A DNA stretch of 64,000 nucleotides from Enoplolaimus lenunculus (GCA_030248215.1 JASANG010000727.1:1-64000), one strand, 5' to 3'. Shown: positions 1-12,350, numbered from the stretch's first letter. Made by a program: numbers and translations. The notes: a model not told the origin generated them from the sequence alone.

Positions 1-600
1 TCAGGTAGGCGCGGTTTAACTCCAATTTAGGCTCAATGGTTTGCTTAAGCCTAGGCTCAGAATTCGCACACATTGCATGGGTATTCCAGACAAGCTCACC
101 ATCGTTACCTTAATAGCTTTAGCAAAGCTGCACGTTTACCACATGGTCTTGCGAGGATGGGGGGGTGCACCACGTGAATCTCGCTATGTGCGGGCTCAAA
201 ATTCCAAAGGTTTCTAGAGAAATTCTCTGTTTAAATATATTCCTTAGCACTGGGTCTGTTTCCGAGGGCACTAAGCTTTCCCTAGACTTAAGTGTGATTT
301 TTCACAGGCTGCACATTCAGCAGTTTGATTGTCAACTGGTCGAGACCTGTTAATTACTTAGTTCACTGGGGCCTGGCTAGAATCGCCCAAAATCACGGGG
401 TACATATAAGTTTCCATAACGATAGGGCCTTAGCTCTTTTGTTTGTCATATCCTAGATGCTTAGCATCAGGCTGTATTGGCCTCCCTACCGTGCTGACAA
501 TCAATCCTGCGAATGTCTATGTAATTCTTAGACATGCTTGTTTTCTGCACAATCATTTTTAATAGCATCTCTGTGCCGAATTCATGATTTAACTTTACCC
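1..600. other. No gene seen (left edge)
   Basis: AT-rich unique-looking DNA. The only open frames are short, without recognisable domains, and have no matching splice signals. I see no repeat or RNA gene. Confidence 0.5.
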
Positions 601-882
601 CCCTTAAATTTGTATAAAAATCTCACACCTGCGTTGTCGCCAACGACAGGCAAAGTTTAACCCAAAATTTTACCCACACCCCTTTCGTGAAAACTGGAAA
701 ATTCTAACCGGGCCCCCCTTAAAATTCTTACAAAATTTTTACCCCTGCGCGAAACGCGCATAACCCCCCCTTGCATCAGCGCCCCGAAACTCTCGTGCAC
801 ACTAAGTCGCCTCCGTGTGCAGAGAGATCGGTTTGCTGTCGCGGCTCGAGCACGCGAGCGAAAAACCGAAAAACTCAAACTG

Positions 883-1075
883 AACTGAATGTTCAGCCTG
901 TGCACCGCTCTTATATAGTGCGCGAGGCCCAAATTTCGACCAATCAGCGCGCCACAGAAACAGACTCTAAGCATCTATTCTATTGGTCGAAAATCACTAA
1001 AATAATTTGACCAATACGGAACGAGAATTCAATCAGTTTTTAAGAGCCTGTGATTGGCTGGAAAATTTTAACGCG
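883..1075 (-). promoter_or_regulatory. Candidate minus-strand Pol II promoter (TATA plus CCAAT boxes)
   Basis: Read on the minus strand, CCAAT motifs occur near 1056-1066, 980-990 and 938-948. They are followed by CTATATAAG at 918-910 and then TCAGTT at 888-883, about 30 bp downstream, where a start site would be expected. The block is unusually CpG-rich for its surroundings. The transcript would run to lower coordinates, where a 105-codon frame (657-974) overlaps the TATA box and so cannot itself be the product. No downstream gene is recognised, so this is a motif-based inference. Confidence 0.3.
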
Positions 1076-1129
1076 TAGTCTACAACCAGAGGGTTATGAG
1101 GGGGCTAACGAGGGTCACCCCTATCTGGA

Positions 1130-2045
1130 GTCTGAATACCGAAGTGCAGCATAGTGCAAGGTCTAAAAAGTTACGACGGGGTTCACCCATACCCCCTGCG
1201 AAACTGGAAAACCACGTGCAGCCTTTGTGGTAAGCCCTCCCCCTTAATATCTGATGTGCTCACTGTGCACCTAATGATAACTCACACACCCCAAGAATAG
1301 TCAAGTTATACGATGCAAAATGGTGAAACGAACTAAAGGGGGGCGATGGCAACAAAGACGATGACAATGCATAAAAAATTAACAGGTATATACATACATA
1401 TATATAGGCAAAAAAGAAAACTCACGAGGTTAAAGAACGAAACAAACTCAAAAATACCCATAAATTTATACAAATGTGTATGAACATAAGGTTTTAAAAT
1501 TCAGGTTTTTCTTATTTCTAAATTGCCTGGTCTAATCAACATGCTAGACTAATTTGCCCTTGAAAATCTTGGCTATTGTAATAAGCTACCTTATACGCAT
1601 TTTCCCAGTAGAAATTTGCATTGCACAAGTTAAATTCTAGCCCTAAAGTTGGTACTTAGTACTAAGATGGTGTAAACCTATGGGGTGCGGTTTTGCTCAG
1701 CGGTAACTTGCTAAATAGTCGTCTGCAAATGGTCACACGGAGTGGTTCTCTCAATTGACCAGACCAACAAAGTTGAGAGATAACGATTCTGAACACAGGA
1801 ACCCAGAAAAGTAGTGGTCTCGTTTATTAGGCTTGCCCCTACTGAGTATGGGCGTGCGAAATTTCAAAACTTGATAACCCCTAGCTTCCTAAGAAGACGT
1901 CAGTGGACTCTGCTCGGTGTGATTTTACTAACTGGGACGATAAACTACTTCAGACGACACCCAATTCAATGCTACAGTCTGGAAAGTAAAAATCGCACGC
2001 CTAAAACACCAAAGTTCCCAAAACTTCAACTGATTATAATTTTTT
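1130..2045. other. No gene seen
   Basis: AT-rich spacer. Short open frames (such as 1814-2047) have no family resemblance I can recognise, and no repeat structure is visible until the satellite begins at about 2050. Confidence 0.5.
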
Positions 2046-2049
2046 AAAT

Positions 2050-2960
2050 ATTAACTTGCGGACCATGTTAGGGGTGGTTTTCTTGCTCTACTCGTCAGGC
2101 CGAGTCGAATGATATGCATTTTAACCTTGTAGCTCGAAAAAGTTAAAATCGCGTTTTTCGGGACCCGATCCGTAAAGTTTGTACATGTTAATTATCAAAA
2201 TTTTCAAATGGTCTTAACATTTTAAGTCATGATTTGCGAACCCTGTTTGGGGTGGTTTTCTTACTCAGCGCGATGCGCGGAGTCGAATGGTGCCCATTTT
2301 TATGGTGGGTCGTGAAAAAGTGAAAATCGCATTTTTCAGGATCCGATCCGTAAAGCGTACACACGTAAAACCTTGAAAAACTCTGATTGACCATAACTCC
2401 TTATGCATGGATTTGCGGACAGGGTTCGGGGTGGTTTTCTTAACCGGCTCGATGAGCTGAATCGATTGATACCAATTTTAGCGCCCAACCCCGGAAAAGT
2501 GAAAATCGCGTTTTTGGACCGGGATCCGTAAAAACGTGTACACGTTAAATCTCTAAAGCTCCACAGGTCCATAACTTTTTATCTATTGGTTTCCGGGTAA
2601 GGTTCGGGGTGGTTTTCTTGATCAGCAGACCGAGCTGAGTCGAATGATACTAATTTTAACATCCGATTCTGAAAATTGCATTTTTTTGGACCGGGCCTTC
2701 GGACGCACATACACAAAATTTCAAAATGTTCAAAAGTCTATAAATTTTTAACTGCCGCATTGCGGGCTATAACTAGGATGTTTTTCTTAATCAATGCGAT
2801 ACGGGTAAGTATCTGGCACCGGTCTCCGCACTATATTTTAGAAAATGAAAATCGTATTTACCTAGAAAACCCTCTCCACAACCAGTACGTACAGCCTAAA
2901 TTTGTCCTAAATTTCCAGATATGTCTACTAATAGCGCAGGTTCGGAGCGGCTTGCTCAGC
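2050..2960. repeat. Diverged ~178-bp tandem repeat (about five units)
   Basis: The anchor GGGGTGGTTTTCTT recurs at 2071, 2249, 2428 and 2606, spacings of 178, 179 and 178 bp. A decayed fifth anchor lies near 2776. Each unit also carries a GAGTCGAATG-like block and a GATCCGTAAA-like block at matching offsets. Divergence between units is substantial, so this is an old array. Confidence 0.8.
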
Positions 2961-4697
2961 TTAAACACGGGTCCAAAATGATTGGAACCGGTTTTCAAAT
3001 CCAGGGGGGCTTAAAATTATAATAATATTTCAAAAATTAGTGTTCACAAAATTTCAGAATTTGTCGCAAAATCTTGGTTGGCCTGAAACGGCAGCCGGGA
3101 CGGCCTACTCAGCCGATCCGGCGTGCCGAACCCGAGAGCGCTAGCTCCGAACCTGAACCTTGAGAATAACAGTTCACTTGCCCTAAAACTCAGCCTTCCT
3201 AAAATAATAAACCGCCGATCTACTCAGCTTCCTTCCTAAAAGTCGCATTGAGCCCTTGCAAGCACCAATTCCTAATATCCCCTTCGCATGTCCTAAACCC
3301 AAAAACATAACTACCCCCCAATCCCAAACAAACTATTTCCCTAGGCTGAGGCGAGGCGTTGCTTAACTGAAAATTTCAAAATTTCGAAATTCAAAACCAC
3401 CCAAAATCTTGTCTTTTCCCCTTACGACGCGTACAGCGTCTCCTCCGAACTGAGACTCTTCTGTTAAGTCCTGCCGACAGCCAATGCAGTTTCTGCTGCT
3501 TAGGGGGCTTTGAAAATAGCCGCGCACACCCTTCAACAATCCTTGTACAATCCTTTGCGCAGCAGAGATATGCTCAGAGGTTTCGTCTTACGTTTCTCGT
3601 TGATATTTGTCCGGCAAAAAGGGGTACGAGTCGAAAGAGACGTACGTGTGTGAGTGTGCGCGGGAGTCGAGCAATTTAGGGGAAGTAGAGACGGACTGAC
3701 AAGTAATTTACCTATTTAATCCTTCCTAACTGCGCAGGCCCTACGACACCTTCGCTACCCCTCGGGATCTCAATCCCCAGTACGTGCACTTAACTAACGA
3801 GACCTACGCTGTACAAACACGGTATGCTGATACGTATATACATATATTTAAACATCTAGTCAACTCAATGCGATCCTTTTAGCTCTAGTCAGATTCCACG
3901 GAGCACAGGGGCGGAACCCAGCTTTCCAGAGAAGCAGCATCAAAACTCAGACAGTCCGGCCAAGATCCGGAATTTGCCAGATTAGGCTGCAACCTCACTT
4001 CTGGCCTTCAATTTAGAGAATTTCAGATGTCGTAGTACCAAACTCAATCAGGGGGTTTATTGTTCCCGAAAACACCAAATCACAGTTCCAGCTTAATCTA
4101 ACTGACTAGTTACCCCCTATGTAGCAAAACCTAACCCCACCGTATCTACCCCCTTTTTATGTTCATATCGTTCCTAAAATCTTGCAATCTGAGCATGCAC
4201 AATGCTAACTCTATCTCTCTAAGAGATTATCATTTAAGTGCAGTCGTACTCTGTTAGAGATTGTGGCAGGAAAAGTGTTGGGGGGTTGAAGTCTGTTAAC
4301 TGATAACCACCCCATTCTAGTGCGATCAACAGTCCATGGAGTCTCTTTCCCTTTTTGAACTACTCCCATACGACAACTAGGTCTAATGCTCCCTTTTTCC
4401 AGCGTTTTCAAACTTCTGTCTAAGTGTTCAGGTCATCCCCATTTTGCAATGCTCGTTTGGCTGCTAATTTCTGAAACTGCGGGTCGCCGCTCAGCTCTAT
4501 ATTTATCAAACAAGCTAGGGCTGTTTCTCTCTCGGATTCTCTGCTCAAACGTTGTTATAAAACGAAACTTTGTATGAATTACGTAAATTGTTAATAGCAT
4601 ACCATGCAATCTATGAAACTCTTTCAAGCTACGAACACACGTAAATTGTTGCTGATGCAAAAATTAGGGCGAATCGCAAACAAAACGTGTCGTGAAC
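2960..4697. other. No gene seen
   Basis: Mostly unstructured sequence with pyrimidine-rich stretches (3180-3480). No domain-bearing frame, RNA gene or tandem repeat was recognised. Confidence 0.45.
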
Positions 4698-4769
4698 AGG
4701 GTTGTTGGCCGGAAAAAATTACCGGAAAAAGTGTTTTTTTCCATTTTTTTTCCGGAAAAAAACAACCCT
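4698..4769. mobile_element. 72-bp palindromic TIR mini-element
   Basis: Begins CAGGGTTGTT and ends AACAACCCTG, with CCGGAAAAA-type inverted blocks inside, so almost the whole element is two inverted arms. Flanks GTCGTGAA and GTCGTTAG are a degenerate 8-bp target-site duplication candidate. Terminal CAGGG and 8-bp duplications fit hAT-type elements. Confidence 0.5.
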
Positions 4770-4814
4770 GGTCGTTAGCGAGTCAATACTGCATTTATTT
4801 CAATCATGATTATT

Positions 4815-5011
4815 ACACTGCAAAAATGGTGAGTCAAATTGACTCTCACTGAAATAGGCTCAAAAGTCTGAGTCAAATTCGACTCCGCGTGAATCAAACG
4901 TGCGATTCAGTGAGCCGAATTTGGCACTGGCGGTGTGAAATTCACACGGTTTGTGTAGATTCGTAGAGCCTATTTCGAAGAGAGTCAATTTACCCACCAT
5001 TTTCTGCAGTG
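4815..5011. mobile_element. MITE, GTCAAA family (TA target site)
   Basis: Starts CACTGCAAAAATGGTGAGTC, ends with the inverted form and GCAGTG, and is bounded by TA on both sides, as for Tc1/mariner-type non-autonomous elements. Internal GAGTCAAATT/AATTTGACTC motifs make it nearly palindromic. Relatives lie at 12254-12350, 15763-15983, 18896-18967, 24209-24419, 53130-53227 and 57468-57561, and in the duplicated copy of the last at ~61570-61663. Confidence 0.8.
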
Positions 5012-5046
5012 TAGATAGAAAAGTTACCAAATGACCGCGAATGATA

Positions 5047-5280
5047 CACTGTAAATTTCAGTGAGTTGATTTTAACTCAGAGTGAGTTGAATCACTCAGT
5101 CTGTATTCGGACTAATGTTGATTCAATTCATTCTTATGTAATTTATCAACTCACCCAGAGTCAACTCAACCCAGATCGAGAATCAACTCAATTCAGAGTG
5201 AGTTAATGTTTACTGATATTAATTCAGAAGTAACAACTCGCTAGCTGAATTGATTAACCTACTTATTGAAATTTACAGTG
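5047..5280. mobile_element. MITE, CACTGTAAAT family (TA target site)
   Basis: TA-flanked element starting CACTGTAAATTTCAGTGAG and ending GAAATTTACAGTG. Internal AACTCA/TGAGTT motifs recur on both strands. A second copy is at 20599-20851. The TA duplication suggests Tc1/mariner-type mobilisation; there is no coding capacity. Confidence 0.8.
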
Positions 5281-5998
5281 TATTCTCAAGGTCACCGGTA
5301 GGATGTAACCGTGTGCAGTTCAACTACACTCCGCTAGTTTTCTTAATAACCAAGATTGGAAATTGTAACATTTTTCAGTTCCAGTAACTCATGTAAAAGT
5401 TTCTCTATGAACCCCGTCTTGCAAACAAACTCACTAAGTCAGCATTTGACATAAATTCAAATTTAAATTTAAATTTTAAAAATAGTTTACACGGTATATT
5501 CTTTAGTTATTATTCTGTGAGGTAAATCGCTAAATAACAAAAAACAAAACTGTTTGCTCTCGAAAAATTTAAAGTTAAATTATAGCTTAACTAAACTCCC
5601 AGTGTCAGTTTAAGTAAAACTTAAATGGGTGGACTGACTAACTAAACTAGAACTTTAAATTTACGCCAAACTACCACATGTTTAAAGGTTAAGGCGAGTT
5701 TAAGCAATACTTATTTATGGTCTAAGGTGTAAGTGCTACTCAGAAACTATACGCAGTTTCTTCGAGTTTATTAAGCGTAGATTAACCTAAAAATATGTCG
5801 TATTTCACATGAGCTGAAGGCTAACCTAATAGTTTTTTTAGTTAAATTAATGAGTTCGTTTAAAACTGATAGATTAGCTTTAGCTGAAATCGAGTTAGTT
5901 TAAGCTTTTAGAGAGTTATATTACGGAACGTTTTGAATCAGCAAGATTAGATATTTTCTATAGTTTTACCAAACACTAACTTAAAGCATAGAACGAAA
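5281..5998. other. No gene seen
   Basis: Very AT-rich sequence with many GTTTAAGC/TTAAACT-like words on both strands, possibly a decayed repeat. No frame, terminal repeat or RNA gene could be defined. Confidence 0.4.
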
Positions 5999-6200
5999 GG
6001 CCAATGTTACTTTAAGGGGCGTAACAGCAGATTAAGTGTATGTCTAAGCCTAAGTCTAAGCCTAAGCGTTGCAAAAACGTATTCCTAAGCCGAACCGCAA
6101 GCCTAAGCCTAAGCCTAAACAAAAAATGTAATCTAGAATCTAAACCCACTCTTTTATAGACCCGCCAGAAACCTGGACCCCCCAAAAAGTATCATGGGCC
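5999..6200. mobile_element. TTAGGC-core MITE, family B
   Basis: Ends are GGCCAATGTTACTTTAAGG on the left and, inverted, CTTTTT..CATGGGCC on the right. The core is a CCTAAG hexamer run. A perfect 8-bp duplication, GAACGAAA, flanks it (5991-5998 and 6201-6208). Family B elements share an ACCCACCAGAAACCTGGACG-like subterminal block on one side and GTAACAGTAGATTAAGCGTA on the other. It is non-coding. Confidence 0.88.
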
Positions 6201-6959
6201 GAACGAAACAAACAAAATCATGGCTTGAGTTTAACCAGACTTTACCTACGCTTCGCGCAATCCTGTCACTAATCGCAATAACAAATGCCCAGTACTTATA
6301 TACATATTGTGTTGTTAAATCGTTTGGTTTTACGCTTATTTTTTACGAATCATTGTCAATTCTTTCCTCAAATTTGCACTAAAAGTTAAAACGAAACGAT
6401 TCAAACAGATGAATGGTGTCAAACTATACAAAATTTCACTACCAAAATTGCCGGATCCTCCGGCAAAAAAAGCCCGGAGCCGGAGGATGATTTTCTGCCA
6501 AAGTCGGAGTCGGACGCAGACATCCGGTTGTACCTTGATACATACATACATATAATATATCACAGAATGTTGTGAATCAACAAGTCACAGTTGACTTTTT
6601 ACGTAACCTAATCATGACCAATTTTTTTGGGCCAATATCCGTTTTAGTTTTTACCCTCAAACACAATGCATACGCGCAAATTGACAGACCCGCCTTCACT
6701 AGGCCAAAAACAACAACTCAACGCAAGCCCGTCTTTGTTCAATGGTTTTAGATTGTACCAACTAAACAAGGGGGCAGAAACAGATGCAAGGTGCCCAGAA
6801 CTAATATTGTTACGAGTACGATCAAGGAACCGTGTCCCTGACAATATTGCACGAATTCGGGCGTATAAACATTCTAAACCCCAATTCAATCAATGTGAAT
6901 AATTGTGACGACAGATTTCAAAAAAGTTTCGTTTAAGAGTAATGGAAATAAAAACTGAC

Positions 6960-7065
6960 AGCAGACGTCGCTAACCTGGAGGACGCCGCAACGTAGTAGT
7001 ATATGCATATTTCTAACCCGAAGCCTAAGCCTAAGCCGGAGTCTATGCGTAAGGATAAGCTTATT
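6960..7065. mobile_element. TTAGGC-core MITE, left part (interrupted)
   Basis: A CGCAACGTAGTAGTATATGC block followed by CCTAAG hexamers matches the left end of family A elements. The element is cut at 7065 by the 2.2-kb TIR element and resumes at 9274. Confidence 0.6.
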
Positions 7066-9273
7066 CTGTAGTGACCCGAATAAGAGGGTGTGGGGTAATA
7101 AGAAGGGGGTCCACATTTTGAGTCCCAATCAATAGGAGTCCGTATTATAAGGTAGACCACCCTGGATCGAAAGTCCTTGCCACCCATCCTTGGCGGGTAC
7201 TCCTTATGGTTTGATCGAGGTTGGCTACTAGGTCTAGTTATGCTACTCCGCCCGATCCTGTCCGGGATGGGTTTCCCATCTCGGGCTCGCAGTGTATACA
7301 CCATCTGAACGCAACCACTTATCGCTACCGGATCGTTGAATAAAATGTCGCATATAATTCCGTACGATAAAAATTCCTCGCCGGCTGCGAGCCGGCGAAC
7401 GCTTCCGAAACACCGATTATCCCGAAAAAGATTTGGGGCTAGGAGACTCTTATCCTCGCGCATTCCTGCCCCCAGGTAAAATTTCTGACCACCGTGGCAA
7501 AATTACATTGACCATCCAGTGGGCAGGCAAAATTCGGAGTGCGGGGAAAAATAAATTCTTGGTAAAAAGGAGTTGGTCAAAAAGGAAAAAAGAAAAATTG
7601 GGAACCCGCACCGCCCAGTTTTAGGGCTGTAGCAGTTTCGACGTTGGTAGTGGACAAATTTCATTAGCCGAAATAGTACACACGGTTAAATGCGTAATTG
7701 TATATTTTATTTCGTAATGAACCTGAATGCAATTGGGTTAAAACCACGGTTGAGTCGAGCTAGACTCAACCGGAGTCTAACCCAACTCGAAATCGCGTTT
7801 GCAATTAATTTTTCGCCTAGATGTACACACCGAGAAATTTCAATTAGAAAAACGCGTACAGCCACCCGTACCAGAGTAGCCCGTACGGCGCTTGTACCGG
7901 CCACCCCGGTACGAGCGCTAATTTTCACCAAAAGAGAAAATACAAATCGCAAACTACAAATTCAACCAATCATCATGACTTATACCACTTGAGCAACCAC
8001 ACTAAAAACAATACTGAATTTGTCATTCTCTCCCGGAATACCACAAATAACGCAAAAAACCAAATTCGGAAATTCAAATAAAACTACTACTGCATCTCGC
8101 CATCTTGACAAGCCAAACCAACAACTTAAAAGTGAGTAAAGTAAATTCTCTTCCGCTAGCTAAGAACCTTTATTCAGCATAACTCGAAATTAAACTTGAT
8201 CACAATTTCACCAAATTCTGGCCAATTCATTCAAAATTTTAGAAAATTCCTTGCACCTCAACATTAAGAAAACTAAAACAACTTACTCTAACCGTCAGAA
8301 AACTAAAATAACTACGACACAAATCTAACCGCCAAATTTAAACTCAAAACCATCTAAATTTGCAAAACAAGTATCGAACAAGGTCAAATAAACTAAATAA
8401 CATATAATAACCTTCAGATACTATGACGAATGCACACTTGACTTCAACTACGCATTATTCAAAAGCTTACCGCCAAATTTCGCCGTACTAAACATCAACA
8501 CCGCCAATTCTAACCGTAAAGTTCAAAATTTCAAAAATCTTAATTTCGATATAACCCATAAGAGACTACACAAGCCGGCAAAAGACAGAAAAGACCGCCC
8601 CGGGCTCAAAAACACTCAAATCAAGTTCAAATCAACCTTTTCCGCTAGTTTTACTCACCTGCGCTCTCCCTTCAGACCCCTAGATCTTCAATTTGAAACC
8701 ACCAAATCTCACGCCTACGGAGTACTACACCCAGGGGTCACACACTTGGATCCCCCAGGTGAATACCCCGCTACGGCTCCAAAAACATTTCCACCAGTGG
8801 TTTTCCAACCCGACACGCTCAAATTTCGTGTCTCTCGGGTTTCCCCAGAAAATTTCAACTCAGCGGAGTCACGGATCCAGTGGTATCCCTACACGTATCT
8901 CTAATAAGAGTCCGTAAGCGCCAAGCGGATAGAGCCCCAAAATCCTAATTAGAATCCATGAAGGTCAGTTATTCCTAACTGTAGTGCATAAATGACTCCA
9001 GGAGCAAATAAAATTGAGTTCGAAACTTTAAAGCGTACTTAAATTTTGAAATTACATTCCTAAGTGTAACCTTGCATGATCGCTCAATCTATTGACGTTA
9101 GACAAATAAACGTTTAATTCAACGGATAATTGCAGTATCGGATATATCAGTAACGAAGGGCGGCGGAGCGTGGGTTAAAAATAAATAATAGTTCGTATCC
9201 GAATAACAAGAAGAGGTACCCTCTGGAGAGGCCAAATAAATATCAGTCCCTCCTCTTATTCGGGTCACTACAG
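7066..9273. mobile_element. 2.2-kb TIR transposon-like element
   Basis: Perfect 22-bp terminal inverted repeats: CTGTAGTGACCCGAATAAGA continuing with GG at 7066-7087, and the exact reverse complement at 9252-9273. It interrupts a TTAGGC MITE, so it is the younger insertion. Internal frames are short and show no transposase motifs, so it is non-autonomous or decayed. A left-end copy lies at 29944-30110 inside a hAT-like MITE. No convincing target-site duplication is visible. Confidence 0.7.
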
Positions 9274-9371
9274 TACTTTAGCCTAAGCCTAAGCCAAAAA
9301 TAATGTTAGGCTTACACTTACTGTATTGCAGTCTCGCAGGAAAACGGTCCGGCCCTGATCTTTACATTGGC
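9274..9371. mobile_element. TTAGGC-core MITE, family A, right part (interrupted)
   Basis: CCTAAG hexamers followed by the family A subterminal block (GCAGTCTCGCAGGAAAACGG) and terminus CTGATCTTTACATTGGC. It completes the element begun at ~6960. Confidence 0.65.
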
Positions 9372-9464
9372 AACTTTACATGTTAAAATTGCTTTCAACC
9401 TTTGTACGCGGACAGTCTCGTCGGGTGAAATTTTGAACAATTTCAAGCTGCAAATAGAGAACCT

Positions 9465-9640
9465 TTTTTGATTGGTTTAAAAATTTTGACTGCCAAATAT
9501 TTTCCTTTTTTGATTGGATTAAAAATTATGACTGCCAAATATTTTCCTTTTTTGATTGGTTTAAAAATTTTGACTGCCAAATATTTTCCTTTTTTCATTG
9601 GTTTAAAAATTTTGACTGCCAAATCTTTCAATTTTCTCAA
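9465..9640. repeat. 42-bp tandem repeat, four units
   Basis: The word GATTGGTTTAAAAATTTTGA (with single changes) recurs every 42 bp, each followed by CTGCCAAATATTTTCC. Because 42 is a multiple of three, both strands stay open across the array. The resulting 60-70 codon frames are by-products of the repeat, not evidence for a protein. Confidence 0.85.
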
Positions 9641-9889
9641 ATGTGGGTTCATACGCATTTATTTGGTTTAGTTTTTGGATTGGAGCTGAAGCTAAAATTG
9701 GTTTATGAAATGATACTCGGATACCGGTTTTGTCGTGTAACTTCTTCGAAAGAGGAAACTTTATTTTATGTTAGTGTAGTAACCCGTATAAAGATGGGAT
9801 CAAATAATAGTATATCCCGTCTCCAGGGCAGTCCTTCTCTTGCCGTTAGGTTCCACAGCGGAACACTCTACGCACAAAATACATCGTTT

Positions 9890-10565
9890 TGTATTCAAGA
9901 AATATAGTCTGAAAGTTAAGACAATTATGTATTGATACAGACTCCAGCTAAATTCAAGCCTTCTTTTAATTCTTAAATTTTTCAGAAAAATTGGTCTAAT
10001 TTTTTTACACTTATGTCTTAAATTTAAGACTTTGGTTTTATGAGCGATTAGGAAATATATTTCTGGAATATAAGACAAATATTTCTGAAATACAAATATA
10101 TCTGAAATAAAACACAGAGATTTGCCACGGAAACCGACTGCGAAAGCAGGCCAAAACTCAACCCGTTTACAACTTAAGTTACGTCCAAGACGTAAACTTA
10201 GGTTGGGTAAGCCTGACCTCAACCCGACATAGCTTTGAAATTGGATTATTTTTATACCCTTTTAAATATATGAACGGAGCAACTTTTAATACATAAGCAT
10301 ATATACAAATCAGAAAACTAATTCTTGAATAAAAGACAACTATTTCTTGAAAGAAAGAAACTTGTGTCTTATAAATTGGCACTAGCAATTTCTTAAATGT
10401 ATGACATTTATGTTTAGATTATTAAGAAACAAATTTCTGAGCTGTTTAAGGTTGTTAATGTCTGAAATACAAAACATTTACGTCTTGAAAATTTAAGAAA
10501 GCAGGAGTCTTGAAATGTTAAGACAATTTGTTTTGTGTGTGGGGGTCTACTGCAAAATCCTGATT
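9890..10565. repeat. Degenerate repeat cluster (TTCTGAAATA / TTAAGACA words)
   Basis: Variants of TTTCTGAAATACAAGACA and TTAAGACAATT recur irregularly on both strands. GTTAAGACAATT near 9918 is echoed by GTTAAGACAATTTG near 10517. This looks like a decayed repeat or element interior. There are no clear termini and the frames lack recognisable domains. Confidence 0.35.
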
Positions 10566-10755
10566 CCAGCAAATATATTTCAGTCAGATTAAGTTGACGC
10601 AATTTACAAACAGGTTAACAAACTTTTAAAAAAGAAAAATATTTCATATATTCCTAAATTAGCTAATTTACCAATATAAATTTTTGCCAAAATCTGTCCC
10701 AGGAACATAAACCGTTTTTAATACAGATGACATCTAGGCCGTCTCTATAAAACAA

Positions 10756-10962
10756 GACCAATGTTGCTTTTAGTAACAGTAGATTAAGCGTATTACTAAG
10801 CATAACCCTAAGCATAAGCGTTGCAAAAGCGTATTGCTAACCCTAACCCTATCCCTAAGCCTAAGCCTAAGCCTAAGTCTAAGCAAAAATCTAGTCAGAA
10901 TATAAGCCTACTTTTTTACAGACCCACCACAAACCGGAACGGCCCTAAAAGTAACACGGACC
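10756..10962. mobile_element. TTAGGC-core MITE, family B
   Basis: GACCAATGTTGCTTTTAG left end, CCTAAG core (with CCTAAC variants) and right end GTAACACGGACC, with the family B ACCCACCA subterminal block. Flanking duplication is not clear. Confidence 0.75.
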
Positions 10963-11368
10963 CAAACAAGTATATTATTAACATCCAAATCCTGGACTGC
11001 ACACAACTTTTGGTCTGTTCAACAATTTAAAGCCAAATCTGATGCTAAAGTTTTAGCCAATCAAATTTTGTCACTGATCTAATTATTTGATACCTACCGG
11101 TTAATGCGTTGAATTTTAGATTTATTTTTACCAAAACCAAACCGCAAAATTTAAAAACTGACCTGGTTTCGGTGGACTTATAAAAGTTGCCGAGTCCAGT
11201 TTGAGCTTTAAACTTCGGAACGGATATATAACTTTTAGCCAATCACAGTCGGATGGTATCACTTATAATCAGGAAGTCAAGGATACTTAAACATTCGGCT
11301 GATGATGGTGCTAAATTTTGTCCATGAATGGCATGTTTTGGGGGTGGGGCGTTATTGGACACAAAACA

Positions 11369-11612
11369 GGTTCAATGTTACTTTAAGGAGCGTAACAGTA
11401 CATTAAGCGTATTCCTAAGCCTAAATCCTAAGTGTAAGCGTTGCAAACATGTGTTCCTAAGCCTAAGCCTAAGCCTAAGCGTTGCAAAAATGTGTTTCTA
11501 AGCCTAAGCCTAAGCCTAATTCTAAGCCTAAGCAAAAACTGTATTCTAGAATCTAAACCTACTCTTTTGTAGACCCACCAGAAACCTGGACGCCAATTAA
11601 AGTAACATGGGC
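11369..11612. mobile_element. TTAGGC-core MITE, family B
   Basis: Ends GGTTCAATGTTACTTTAAGG and AAAGTAACATGGGC, with the core split into hexamer runs by AACGCTTAGG-type spacers. Flanks ACAAAACA and CCAAAACA match at 7 of 8 bases. Confidence 0.82.
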
Positions 11613-11860
11613 CCAAAACAAGATGGCTGCGAAATAATACATTTGTACTGCGACTGAGTGGCCTTGTAAAGTTTATTCGTCAATCAAAAGCTTTCAATTC
11701 TGATCATCTGACTAGAGCGTAACCTGAAGTCAAAGATACAGGACCGCAAGCCGAAATCGAAGGCCGGCCAAATCCGCAGGAGCCAAACCCGGAGATGTAA
11801 CAAAATTATGTAGTTTAATAGATGCAGGATCTGCAACACTTCTGCAATTATCATAAAATG

Positions 11861-11999
11861 GGCCAATGTTTACTTTAACGGACATTATTCTTAAGCCTAA
11901 GCCTATGCCTAAGCAAAAAAATGTATATATCTAGAATCTAAACGTACCCCTTTTATAGAGCCACCAGAAACCTGGACGCCTCTTAACGTAACATGGGCT
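11861..11999. mobile_element. Short TTAGGC-core MITE, family B
   Basis: A 139-bp internally shortened copy with a perfect 8-bp duplication ATAAAATG (11853-11860 and 12000-12007). Only about three hexamers remain, showing that the hexamer core expands and contracts while the termini are kept. Confidence 0.82.
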
Positions 12000-12253
12000 A
12001 TAAAATGTATTGTTCGAAATAATAGCTGCTATTAAAACTTCGCAAATTGGCCTTAAGTATTTACAAATAAACTCATTGAATGAGCCAACTTTTATAAAAT
12101 ACAACAAATTTTATCACCCGAAACTTTTTCCGGATCCTCCGGAAAAAGTTCTACCCGAGTACACCGGTTTGTGCCGCCGTTTTGAAACTATCTCGATAAC
12201 CGTGTAATAAACGCCAGAAACCAACATATACAACACAATGATGTGCGCAATTG

Positions 12254-12350
12254 CACTGTAAAAAACACGGAGTCAAATTGACTCTCTCGGAAATAGGCTT
12301 TTCCTGACTGCACAAACTGAGTCAAATTTAACTCCCCATTTTTTACAGTG
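12254..12350. mobile_element. MITE, GTCAAA family (short)
   Basis: CACTGTAAAAAACACGGAGTC left end, inverted right end TTTTTTACAGTG, with internal GACTC/GAGTC motifs. It is a 97-bp relative of the 4815-5011 element. Confidence 0.65.
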
